Of a DNA stretch of 63,034 nucleotides, positions 32,501 through 40,217 are shown piece after piece. Made by a program: the position numbers and the translations under genes. Position 1 is the first letter of the stretch, and each line of letters begins with the position of its first letter. The stretch is from Cupriavidus sp. (GTDB lineage: Bacteria > Pseudomonadota > Gammaproteobacteria > Burkholderiales > Burkholderiaceae): assembly GCA_031181345.1 (NCBI GenBank), contig JAPSLC010000027.1, positions 1-63,034 of the forward strand, in the 5' to 3' direction. The notes under the pieces are model-generated. The model did no database searches and was not told the origin of the DNA. It saw only the letters and a list, made by a program, of their open reading frames with translations.

Positions 32501-33646
32501 TTACAGCTTGCGGGCGAAGCTGAACTGCGCGAAGCCCTGTTCGGCGACGTTGAACCACGCGGCCTGGTTGTTGCGGAACACGCGCCAGTCGTCGTAGATC
32601 TTCTTGAACGACGGGTTCTTGGCGTTTTCCTCGGCGTAGGCGTCCTGGGTCGCCTTGAAGCACGCTTCCATGATCTCGCGCGAGAACGGACGCAGCTTGA
32701 CGCCGTTCTCCAGCAGGCGCGCCAGCGCTTGCGGGTTGACGGTGTCGTACTTGGCCATCATCGTGGTGTGCGCTTCGAAGGACGCGGTTTCCAGCGCCCG
32801 CTTGTACAGCGCCGGCAGCTTCTCGAACTCGCTGGCCGAGGCGTAGAACGACAGCTGCGCGCTGCCTTCCCACCAGCCCGGGTAGTAGTAGAACGGTGCG
32901 ACCTTGAAGAAGCCCAGCTTCTCGTCGTCATACGGGCCGACCCATTCGGCGGCGTCGATGGTGCCCTTTTCCAGCGCCGGATAGATGTCGCCACCGGCGA
33001 TCTGCTGCGGCACCACACCCAGGCGCGACAGCACCACGCCGGCGAAACCGGCGACGCGGTACTTCAGGCCCTGCAGGTCGGCGACGGTGCGGATCTCCTT
33101 GCGGAACCAGCCGCCCATCTGCGCGTTGGTGTTGCCGCCCAGGAAGTTGACGACGTTGTATTCCTTGAAGAACTCGCGCATCAGCTTCATGCCGTTGCCC
33201 TGCACCATCCACGCCGTTTGCTGGCGCGCGGTCAGGCCGAACGGGATGGTGGTGTCGAAGCACAGCGTCGGGTTCTTGCCGAAGTAGTAGTAGCCGGCGG
33301 TGTGGCCGATCTGCACGGTGTTGTTCTGCACGGCATCGAGCACCTGCAGGCCCGGCACGATTTCGCCGGCGGCGAACACCTTGATGTTGAACTTGCCGTC
33401 GGTCAGTTCCTTGACCCGGTTGGACAGCGTCTCGGCGCCGCCATAGATGGTGTCGAGCGATTTCGGAAAGCTCGACGCCAGGCGCCATTCGACGGCCGGA
33501 TTGCTGCCGACCACGGCAGGCGCGGCGGGCGTTCCGGGCGCGCTGGCCGGGGCCGGGGCGGCGGCCTGCTCTTGCTTGCCGCAGGCGGCCAGGGCACCGG
33601 TGGCGGCCACGGCCGACGCTTTCAACAGAAAGGAACGACGTTCCAT
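32501..33646 (-). CDS. TRAP transporter substrate-binding protein (DctP family), orphan
   Basis: A 381-residue periplasmic binding protein of TRAP importers, probably for a 2-oxo acid or other carboxylate. The leader ERRSFLLK resembles a Tat motif and ends in the lipobox Leu-Ala-Ala-Cys (Cys22), so it may be a Tat-exported lipoprotein. The mature chain has WRLASSFPKSLDTIYGGAE, a carboxylate-binding Arg in KYRVAGFAG and AAEWVGPYDDEKLGF, resembling TakP-like proteins. No TRAP permease genes (dctQ/dctM) are nearby, so the membrane part must be elsewhere. The start at 33646 is clear. Confidence 0.92.
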   Translation of the reverse strand: MERRSFLLKASAVAATGALAACGKQEQAAAPAPASAPGTPAAPAVVGSNPAVEWRLASSFPKSLDTIYGGAETLSNRVKELTDGKFNIKVFAAGEIVPGLQVLDAVQNNTVQIGHTAGYYYFGKNPTLCFDTTIPFGLTARQQTAWMVQGNGMKLMREFFKEYNVVNFLGGNTNAQMGGWFRKEIRTVADLQGLKYRVAGFAGVVLSRLGVVPQQIAGGDIYPALEKGTIDAAEWVGPYDDEKLGFFKVAPFYYYPGWWEGSAQLSFYASASEFEKLPALYKRALETASFEAHTTMMAKYDTVNPQALARLLENGVKLRPFSREIMEACFKATQDAYAEENAKNPSFKKIYDDWRVFRNNQAAWFNVAEQGFAQFSFARKL

Positions 33647-34171
33647 CGACTACTCTCCTCGTTTTCGAATTTTGATCCGGCCGAGGGCGAGGGAGTGCGT
33701 CGACTCCAGCGCTGGCCGGGAACGCGCGGCAAGCCGTGGTACGACAGCGCGCAATAACGGGCCTGTTACCGGCGCACCCGCCGACGTGGCAGCTTGCGCC
33801 GATAACAGGCCCGGATTCACCCCTTGGTTGCCCGCTCATACCCGTTCCAGCAGGCTGATCGATTATAGCGGTGCCCAATTCGCCACGGGGCCGCGCCAGT
33901 GTCCGGGTTTTCGCTAGGAAAGTGCGGTATGGCGCGCCTTCGTCAGGAGCGATTCGCGGCCGATCCTGCCCGATCGGCCGGGCCGGCATCGGTGGCCGAC
34001 CGTACGCTTTGGTTACCAGCAGTGCACCGCCGATGGATTTTGTAACCTCTCTTGCTGTCCAATCAGGCCGACTGATAAAACCGTCGGTCCGGCACGGCCG
34101 CGCCCCTGCCTGCTGTTGCACCTTGCCGTTGCATCCGGCCGGTGCCCTTTTTGCTGTCCTGTTGTCACCGC
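33647..34171. other. 525-bp non-coding region with long inverted repeat
   Basis: It separates two divergent genes (TRAP binding protein and LamB-like protein). I see no supported gene. A 15-bp inverted repeat lies at 33758-33813. Promoters for both genes should be here but are not assignable. Confidence 0.7.
33758..33813. repeat. 15-bp inverted repeat upstream of TRAP binding protein
   Basis: cgggcctgttaccgg (33758-33772) and ccgataacaggcccg (33799-33813) pair at 14 of 15 positions across a 26-base spacer. It could be a cruciform, leader hairpin or pair of operator half-sites. Confidence 0.75.
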
Positions 34172-35917
34172 ATGTCGTTGTCCGCGTCGTCTTCCTCTCG
34201 CCGTCGTTCGCTGAACCGGGCCGCCCGCTGTTCGCCAGTCCGTTCGTCCGCAGCTTCGTCCGCAGCTTCGTCCGCGGGTCCGTCGGTACTGTGGCGTCCG
34301 GGCTCGCTGTATCTGGCCGGCCTGGCAGCCTGGGGCATCGCCGCCTGCGCGCAGACGCCGCCGGCGCCGGAGCCGATCGCGCCGCCGGTGTTCGCGCCGG
34401 CCGCCCCGGTGCCGGCGGTCGCGCAGCTGTCGAGCTGGCCGTCGAACCAGCCACAGCCAAACCGGCCGGCACCCGCTGCCGATGCCGACCCTCTCGCCGG
34501 CCTGCTTCAGCGCGATGCGCAGGCCGCCGCGCCGGCCGACGCCGCCACCGAGACGCTGAACCTGCCCCCCGCCGATACGCCCGAACAGACCGCGCTGGCC
34601 GAGCTGGACCCGGGCCTGGTGGGACCGCCGGAGCCGCTGCCGCCCGCACCGCCGCCGGTGGTGCTGTTCCCGAACCGGCTGGGCGAGTTCATGCCAGAGT
34701 TCATGCCCGAAACGCGGACCGCGGCCGGCGGCGATGCCGCGGCGCCGAGCGATGCCCCGCCGGTGTTCGCCTCCAACCTGCCGAGCCGCGAGCCGGCCGA
34801 GGAGACCGTCTGGAGCCTGTCGTACAGCGGACGCGCGGCCTACGAGGACAACAGCCATGCGATGCGGGCCTGTCCGGGCGGCAGCCTGTCGACCGGCATC
34901 GGCCAAGGAGTGGCGTGCCAGAGCAGCGGCGAGGTCAAGCTGCGCGAGCAGTTGTACACGCTGGACGGCGGCGGCGCGATCGAGGTCGTCGCCCAGGCGC
35001 GCGGCACCAATACCACCACCGTCGACGGGCGCCCCGCCCCGGTCGATCCCTACCAGCTGATCCCGCAGTTCTATACCGCGGTCAAGGGCGTGGCCGCGCT
35101 CGACGGCGCCACCATGTGGGCCGGCCGGCGCGATACCTCGCCATTCCTGATGTCGTCGGGGCTGCTGCCGCCGACCTCCAGCGCGCTGCGTTTCGGCGTC
35201 GATGACGCCAAGCTCGCCGGCGTCGGCGTCAGCTACCAGTACACGGCCCGCAACGACACCAATGGGCAGCATCTGCCCAGCTATCACTCGGTCCGCACCG
35301 CACCGATCGGCGTGAACGACAAGGGCTCGCTGCAGCTGGGCTTCACGCGCGTCGAGGCCGACGCGCTGGCCGGCGATGCCGGCAATGCCTGGTGGGCGTC
35401 GGCGATGCACGAGCAGAAGGGCGTGCTGGCCGGCACCAATCGCTTCGGCCTGCAATACGGCACCGGCAGCCGCACGGCAATGACCGGCTACACCGGCATG
35501 GGCGATACGCTTTCGCGCGTACGGGTCGCCGAGTCGATGGAATGGAAGGGCCGCGCGGGCCTGATCGGCTCGGTCGAATCGAGCCTGCAATACGACCGCT
35601 CGGCGCTGGGCACGATGCAATGGATGACCACCCGCGTGCGCCCGGCCTATGCGCCGACCGAGCGCTTCCGCCTGAGCTTCGAGGTCGCGCACGACCAGAT
35701 CTCGTCCGGCTTCGGCGTCAGCGGCCAGCGCACCGCCCTGACGGTGGCGCCGACGCTGACGTTCGGCAAGGCCGCCGGCAACGCCAATCTGCGCGCCTTC
35801 TATACCTACAGCCGCGCCAGCGACGTCGACGGCATCAGCTTCGCGCCGCCGGCCGATGCCTGGGCCTCACAGGCCACGGGTTCGATCTTCGGCATCCAGC
35901 TCAATCGGCGCTGGTAG
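34172..35917 (+). CDS. LamB-like outer-membrane porin with Pro-rich N-terminus
   Basis: A 581-residue envelope protein. The first 58 residues are Ser/Arg-rich and lead to a hydrophobic stretch ending Ile-Ala-Ala-Cys (Cys59), a lipobox. Residues about 60-210 are a Pro/Ala-rich linker including a duplicated FMPE. From residue 220 the chain looks like a beta-barrel: YSGRAAYEDNS, FYTAVKGVAALDGATMWAGRRD (reminiscent of the LamB strand ending WAGKRFY), a series of amphipathic strands, and a terminal Trp. Relation to sugar porins is by eye and tentative. The start is uncertain (ATG 34172, GTG 34142). Its 3' end overlaps the convergent aquaporin gene by 17 bp. Confidence 0.6.
   Translation: MSLSASSSSRRRSLNRAARCSPVRSSAASSAASSAGPSVLWRPGSLYLAGLAAWGIAACAQTPPAPEPIAPPVFAPAAPVPAVAQLSSWPSNQPQPNRPAPAADADPLAGLLQRDAQAAAPADAATETLNLPPADTPEQTALAELDPGLVGPPEPLPPAPPPVVLFPNRLGEFMPEFMPETRTAAGGDAAAPSDAPPVFASNLPSREPAEETVWSLSYSGRAAYEDNSHAMRACPGGSLSTGIGQGVACQSSGEVKLREQLYTLDGGGAIEVVAQARGTNTTTVDGRPAPVDPYQLIPQFYTAVKGVAALDGATMWAGRRDTSPFLMSSGLLPPTSSALRFGVDDAKLAGVGVSYQYTARNDTNGQHLPSYHSVRTAPIGVNDKGSLQLGFTRVEADALAGDAGNAWWASAMHEQKGVLAGTNRFGLQYGTGSRTAMTGYTGMGDTLSRVRVAESMEWKGRAGLIGSVESSLQYDRSALGTMQWMTTRVRPAYAPTERFRLSFEVAHDQISSGFGVSGQRTALTVAPTLTFGKAAGNANLRAFYTYSRASDVDGISFAPPADAWASQATGSIFGIQLNRRW
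34245..34276 (+). repeat. 12-bp repeat in LamB-like gene N-terminus
   Basis: cgtccgcagctt occurs at 34245 and 34257, with a partial third copy at 34269, encoding Ser-Ser-Ala-Ala repeats. Confidence 0.85.
34685..34708 (+). repeat. 12-bp duplication in LamB-like gene linker
   Basis: gagttcatgcca (34685-34696) and gagttcatgccc (34697-34708) encode Glu-Phe-Met-Pro twice in the Pro-rich linker. Confidence 0.85.
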
Positions 35918-36695
35918 GGGTGGCGGTCCGGGCGGTGCTGGCCGTCTCGCCGCCGGCGATCCGGGCCGCGCGATCGCGCGGTACCGGCCGCAGCAGCCAA
36001 TCGAACACCAGCGTCGCCGTCAGCGCACCGGCGCATTGCGCCAGCACGAAGCCCGGCACATCGACCGCGCGGATGCCGGTGAAGGTCGCGGTCAACGCGC
36101 ACGCCAGCGTCAGCGCCGGATTGGCGAACGAGGTCGAGGCGGTGAACCAGTAGCCCGCGGCGATATAGCCGGCCACCGCGAACGGCAGCAGCGCCGGCCT
36201 GGCGCGCGCGGTGCCCATCGCCACGCAGATCAGGCCGAAGGTCGCCAGGAATTCGCTCCACCACAGCGGCGCGCCGGTGCGCGCCTGATTCGACCCGCTC
36301 AGCAGCGGCTCGCCGAACATCAGATGGACCGCGATCACGCCGGCGATCGCACCCAGCGCTTGCGCGACGACATAGCGCAGCGCCTCGCGCGCCGGCAGCA
36401 TGCCGCGCAGCCAGGCCGACAGCGTGACCGCCGGATTCAGATGGCCCCCCGAAATGCCGCCGAAGGCGAGCAGCAGCGCGGCCAGGCCCGCGCCGCTCGC
36501 CAGCGAGTTGGCCAGCAGGGCGAGCGCGACGTTGCCGGCCGCGAGCCGCTCGGCGCGCAGCCCGGAGCCGATCACCACCGCGATCAGCAGCGCCGTGCCG
36601 AGGGCTTCGGCGACCAGCCGGCGTGCGAGCGATACGGGTGCTGCAAAGGAGGCGGCATCGGCCGGGGACGTGGCGTGAGGACGACGGATGGACAT
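35901..36695 (-). CDS. Aquaporin family (MIP) channel
   Basis: A 264-residue six-helix membrane channel of the major intrinsic protein family. Both half-helix motifs are present: HLNPAVT (Asn87) and FANPALT (Asn192). The residue after the second NPA is Leu rather than the Arg of the classical selectivity filter, a trait I associate with a bacterial clade often found near arsenic genes; none are present here. The pore may therefore carry something other than water or glycerol. The stop lies inside the end of the convergent LamB-like gene (17-bp overlap). Confidence 0.88.
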   Translation of the reverse strand: MSIRRPHATSPADAASFAAPVSLARRLVAEALGTALLIAVVIGSGLRAERLAAGNVALALLANSLASGAGLAALLLAFGGISGGHLNPAVTLSAWLRGMLPAREALRYVVAQALGAIAGVIAVHLMFGEPLLSGSNQARTGAPLWWSEFLATFGLICVAMGTARARPALLPFAVAGYIAAGYWFTASTSFANPALTLACALTATFTGIRAVDVPGFVLAQCAGALTATLVFDWLLRPVPRDRAARIAGGETASTARTATPTSAD

Positions 36696-36886
36696 CGAAC
36701 GCGGAGCGAAGGTGAAAGGGACCAGCAGGGTGCTGCGCGCGGCGTGGTGCGGTCCGGCGCAGAGCGCGCAGTGTTCCGTTCGCCCTGCGTGTCGTCAATG
36801 CGCGCCGGCGCAGTTGTGTCCTGACCCGCGGTATCGAATGCGCGCCGCGCCGTCCGTCTTGCGTGGTTCGCCCGCGCGTGCGCCCG

Positions 36887-38023
36887 CTAGCCGAAGCGCA
36901 CGCAATAGACCGGCGGCAGATGCGCCGACACGCAGGTCCAGCGTTCGCCGCCATTCTCCGAGACCCACAGGCCGCCGGTGGTCGAGCCCATCGCCAGCCG
37001 TTCGCCGCTGTCGTCGACCGCCAGGCCGTGCCGATAGATCAGGTCGTAGGCCGGCGGCGTCGGCAGGCCTTGATCGAAGACCTCGAAGCTGCGGCCGCCG
37101 TCGCGCGTGCGGGACACCACCAGCTTGCCGTCGACCGGCACGCGGCATTCGTCCTTGGTCGCGGGCGCGAACCACGCGATCTCGGGATCGCGCGGATGCA
37201 CCGCGACCGCGAAGCCGAACTTCGACGGCTTGCCTTCGATGCGCCGCCAGCTGGCGCCGCCGTCCTCGGAGCGGAACACGCCGTCGTGATGCTGCACCCA
37301 CAGCGCATCGGGCCGGGCCGGACATTGCACCATGTAGTGCGGGTCCTGGATGTTGGGATCCTCGCTGCGCTCGGGCGGCATATAGCCCGCCTTCATGCCG
37401 CGCGTGGTGGCCTCCCAGCTGTCGCCGCCGTTGCGGGTCTGCCAGACGCCGCCGCAGGAGATCGCGACCGACACATGGCGGCTGTCGCGCGGATCGACGC
37501 AGATCGAATGGATGCCGGGATAGTCGTAGCCGCCGCCGAACCATTCGGCGCGCTCCGGGCGATCCCACAGCGGCCGGTTCAGCGCCCAGCTGTCGCCGCC
37601 ATCGCCCGAGCGGAACAGGCCGCCGGGAATGGTGCCCGCCCACAGCACGCCGGGCTCGTCGGCACCGCCGGCCTCGAGCACCCACAGCTGCTGCAGCGAC
37701 CAGGGCGCGGGCTTGGGGGCCTCGGGGTCGGCCGGCGCGTTGGCCGCATCGGCCAACGCCGCCGCCTGCTCTTGCGGCTGCGGCGGATAGACCGGCACCG
37801 CGCAAGCGGACCACTCTGTCTGTCCGCGCGCGCGGCGCCACAGCTTGACGCCGAAGTGGCCCAGATTCAAGGCGGCATAGAGCGTGCCGTCGCGCGGGTC
37901 GGACAGCACCATGTTGACGGGCTCGCCAAGGAAATGCGCCTGGGTTTGCTGCCATTGCCCCTGCGGCTGGCGTTCGATCTCGAACAAGCCCTTGCGCGTT
38001 GCCACGAGAAGTCGGTCGTTCAT
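36887..38023 (-). CDS. BNR-repeat beta-propeller protein
   Basis: A 378-residue protein with sialidase-type Asp-box repeats (SxDGGxxW): RSGDGGDSW, TRNGGDSW, RSEDGGASW, TRDGGRSF and SENGGERW. These mark a beta-propeller of the exo-alpha-sialidase/VPS10 superfamily. No signal peptide is visible (it starts MNDRLLVATRKGLFEIE), so it is probably cytoplasmic and unlikely to be a secreted sialidase; the catalytic Arg triad cannot be recognised. The ThiS-like gene lies 103 bp upstream on the same strand, and the two probably form an operon. Function unknown. Confidence 0.82.
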   Translation of the reverse strand: MNDRLLVATRKGLFEIERQPQGQWQQTQAHFLGEPVNMVLSDPRDGTLYAALNLGHFGVKLWRRARGQTEWSACAVPVYPPQPQEQAAALADAANAPADPEAPKPAPWSLQQLWVLEAGGADEPGVLWAGTIPGGLFRSGDGGDSWALNRPLWDRPERAEWFGGGYDYPGIHSICVDPRDSRHVSVAISCGGVWQTRNGGDSWEATTRGMKAGYMPPERSEDPNIQDPHYMVQCPARPDALWVQHHDGVFRSEDGGASWRRIEGKPSKFGFAVAVHPRDPEIAWFAPATKDECRVPVDGKLVVSRTRDGGRSFEVFDQGLPTPPAYDLIYRHGLAVDDSGERLAMGSTTGGLWVSENGGERWTCVSAHLPPVYCVRFG

Positions 38024-38126
38024 CGTTCAGGTCTCCTGGTATCGATCGGCCGCCGGTCGCGTGGCCGTCGGCGCGTTGGCTGTCGAAGCTGGATCGTCGA
38101 AGCCTTGGTGCTCCCGCCCGCGCGTG

Positions 38127-38396
38127 CTATCCGCCGGACAGCGCCTGCACCACGTAGACCTTGCTGTCCTCGCGCAACGCATCGCTGAGCCGTTGCCGGT
38201 CGCGGATCATGGTGCCGTCGATGAAGACGGCCACATGGCGGCGCAACTGGTTCTGGTCATCGAGGATGTAGCCGCGCAGCTCGGGCTGCTCGGCGAACAC
38301 CGCGTCGAGCGCGGCGCGCACCGATGCAGCGGGCAGGTGGCGATCGGGCGTGGGGACATGGCGCTGGATCGCCGGTGCGAAGGTGATATGGGCCAT
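38127..38396 (-). CDS. ThiS/MoaD-like ubiquitin-fold protein
   Basis: An 89-residue protein with a beta-grasp pattern (ITFAPAIQRHV, LDDQNQLRRHVAVFIDGTMI, DSKVYVVQALSGG) and the C-terminal Ser-Gly-Gly that in ThiS and MoaD is activated by an E1-like enzyme and thiocarboxylated. No moaE, thiG, thiF or moeB lies in the window. It is followed on the same strand by the BNR propeller gene. The start at 38396 gives family length but has no clear Shine-Dalgarno. It could be a sulfur carrier or a protein modifier; either is inference. Confidence 0.78.
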   Translation of the reverse strand: MAHITFAPAIQRHVPTPDRHLPAASVRAALDAVFAEQPELRGYILDDQNQLRRHVAVFIDGTMIRDRQRLSDALREDSKVYVVQALSGG

Positions 38397-38825
38397 GGTG
38401 CAGCGAGGGTGGGGAGCGCGAAAAACGGTCACTACAGTGTAGGCGCTCGGCGCTGCACGGGAAGGGCAAATGCGGGAAATTGCGGCGCGGGAATGTGGAC
38501 GCCGCGATGTGGACACGGCGATGTGGACACTGCAGATGTGGCAGCGCGCTCAGAACCGGCGTCTTTGCCGCTGTCGCGACAAAGACGCCGCCTGGCAGTC
38601 CTGTCTTTTCTTGACGTCGTGTTTACCGCTGCGACGGTGCCGGCAAACCGCCAGGCCCGACACCGAAGTGCGCATGGCTTTCATGCCTTCCATCCCCGCG
38701 ACCCATGCGCGCACGCAGTCTAGCAAGACTCGGTCGAACTGGCGACATGTCAGGGCGATGTGGTGGAGCCCAATGTGGACAGGCTCGATGTGGACAGTCC
38801 CCGCGTGGAGCGTGCAGGCCCTGGC
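38397..38825. other. 429-bp non-coding region with ATGTGGAC repeats
   Basis: No supported gene. It lies downstream of dctD and upstream of the ThiS-like gene. Six ATGTGG-cored repeats occur in two clusters (38491-38543 and 38759-38795). A palindrome ctaca-g-tgtag is near 38433, where TACACT could be a -10 for the ThiS-like gene. Confidence 0.65.
38491..38795. repeat. Two clusters of 14-15-bp spaced ATGTGGAC repeats
   Basis: ATGTGGAC starts at 38493, 38507 and 38521 (14-bp period), with ATGTGGCA at 38536. The second cluster has ATGTGGTG at 38759 and ATGTGGAC at 38773 and 38788. The reverse complement GTCCACAT resembles a DnaA box at seven of nine positions. Confidence 0.75.
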
Positions 38826-40217
38826 TCAGTCCGTCGCCGCGGTCGAGCGGAATGCCTCGAGATTGACGCCCAGCCGCTTGATCTTGTCGTACAGCGTTTT
38901 CTTCGGCACGCGCAGCAGGTCGCTCGCTGCCGCGGTGCGTCCCGACGCGGCGCGCAGCGCTTCCTCGATCAGATGCCGCTCGAACACCGCGACCTGCTCG
39001 TCGAGCGAACGCGCCTCGCTGCCATTGCCGTTACCGGTGCCGTTGTTGCTGCCAGCAGGCACACCTGTACTGCCACCTGGCAGTCCCAGCACGAAGCGGT
39101 CGGCCGCATTGCGCAGCTCGCGCACATTGCCCGGCCACGGATGCATCATCAGCTCGCGCATATGCGGCGGCGATACCTCGGGCACCGGCCGCTCGTAGCG
39201 CAGCGCGGCCTGCAGCAGGAAGTGCGAGAACAGCAGCGGAATGTCCTCGCGCCGTTCGCGCAGGGGCGGGATGTCGATCACCGCGACGTTGAGGCGATAG
39301 TAGAGATCCGCGCGGAAGCGCTGCTCCGCCGACAGCGCCAGCAGGTCCACCTTGGTGGCCGCGATCACGCGGCAATCCATCGGCAGCAGCGTGTTCGAGC
39401 CCAGCCGTTCGAACTGCCGCTCCTGCAGCGTGCGCAGCAGCTTGATCTGCAGCGACATCGGCATGGTCTCGATCTCGTCGAGGAACAGCGAGCCGCGCTG
39501 CGCGTATTCGATCTTGCCGACGCGCCGCCGCGCGGCGCCGGTGAACGCCCCCGACTCGTGGCCGAACACCTCGCTCTCGAACAGCGACTCGGGCACGCCG
39601 CCGCAATTGAGCGCGGCGAAGTTGCCCTGCCGGCGCGGCCCGTATTCGTGCAGGCAGCGCGCCACCAGTTCCTTGCCGGTACCGGTCTCGCCGAGGATCA
39701 GTACATCGGCGTCGGTGCACGCCAGGTCGAGAATCAGCTTGCGCAGCCGTTCGACGGCCGCCGAGCGGCCGATGACCTTGGCCTCGATCGCCTGCGTGTC
39801 GGCGAGCTGCCGGCGCAGCGCCTCGACTTCGAGCGTCAGCGCGCGTTTCTCCATCGCGCGTTGCACGACCTCGGTCAGCTCGCCGGGCGAGTACGGCTTC
39901 TCGACGAAATCGTAGGCGCCGCGGCGCATGGCCTGCACCGCCATCGAGATGTCGCCATGGCCGGTGACGAGGATCACCGGCAGCGCGCCGTCGATCTCCA
40001 GCGCCTTGTCGAGCAGCGCCAATCCGTTGATGCCGGGCAGGCGCACATCGGTGACCAGCACGCCGGCAAAACCGGGCGTGAGGCGATGCAGCACCTGTTC
40101 GGCCGAGCCGAACGCTTCGACCGACAGGCCGGCGATCTGCAGCGACTGCGTGCTGCCGAGGCGCACCGCGGCATCGTCTTCGACGTAGAGGACCGACAGG
40201 TCAGTTCGCATCGGCAT
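38826..40217 (-). CDS. dctD: Sigma-54-dependent response regulator DctD
   Basis: A 463-residue activator of sigma-54 promoters, known in the family for C4-dicarboxylate uptake genes. The receiver domain carries phosphoacceptor Asp57 (VTDVRLPG) and KPYSPGEL. The AAA+ domain has Walker A GETGTGKE (176-183) and the sigma-54-contact loop GAFTGA (223-228). The C-terminal Fis helix is TAAASDLLRVPKKTLYDKIKRLG. A Gly/Asn/Ser linker lies before it. The ATG at 40217, with AGGAG upstream, overlaps the end of dctB by 17 bp. No dctA or dctPQM is next to it; the target transporter is elsewhere. Confidence 0.93.
   Translation of the reverse strand: MPMRTDLSVLYVEDDAAVRLGSTQSLQIAGLSVEAFGSAEQVLHRLTPGFAGVLVTDVRLPGINGLALLDKALEIDGALPVILVTGHGDISMAVQAMRRGAYDFVEKPYSPGELTEVVQRAMEKRALTLEVEALRRQLADTQAIEAKVIGRSAAVERLRKLILDLACTDADVLILGETGTGKELVARCLHEYGPRRQGNFAALNCGGVPESLFESEVFGHESGAFTGAARRRVGKIEYAQRGSLFLDEIETMPMSLQIKLLRTLQERQFERLGSNTLLPMDCRVIAATKVDLLALSAEQRFRADLYYRLNVAVIDIPPLRERREDIPLLFSHFLLQAALRYERPVPEVSPPHMRELMMHPWPGNVRELRNAADRFVLGLPGGSTGVPAGSNNGTGNGNGSEARSLDEQVAVFERHLIEEALRAASGRTAAASDLLRVPKKTLYDKIKRLGVNLEAFRSTAATD

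Noticed and set aside
33871..35205. A 444-codon open frame on the plus strand
   Set aside because: It overlaps the LamB-like gene in another frame and is Arg/Ala-rich without motifs.
36887..38023. Secreted sialidase
   Set aside because: Asp-boxes are present, but there is no signal peptide and no recognisable catalytic Arg triad; Asp-boxes occur in many propellers.
38491..38795. CRISPR-like array
   Set aside because: Repeats are only eight bases with 6-7-base gaps, and no cas genes occur in the window.
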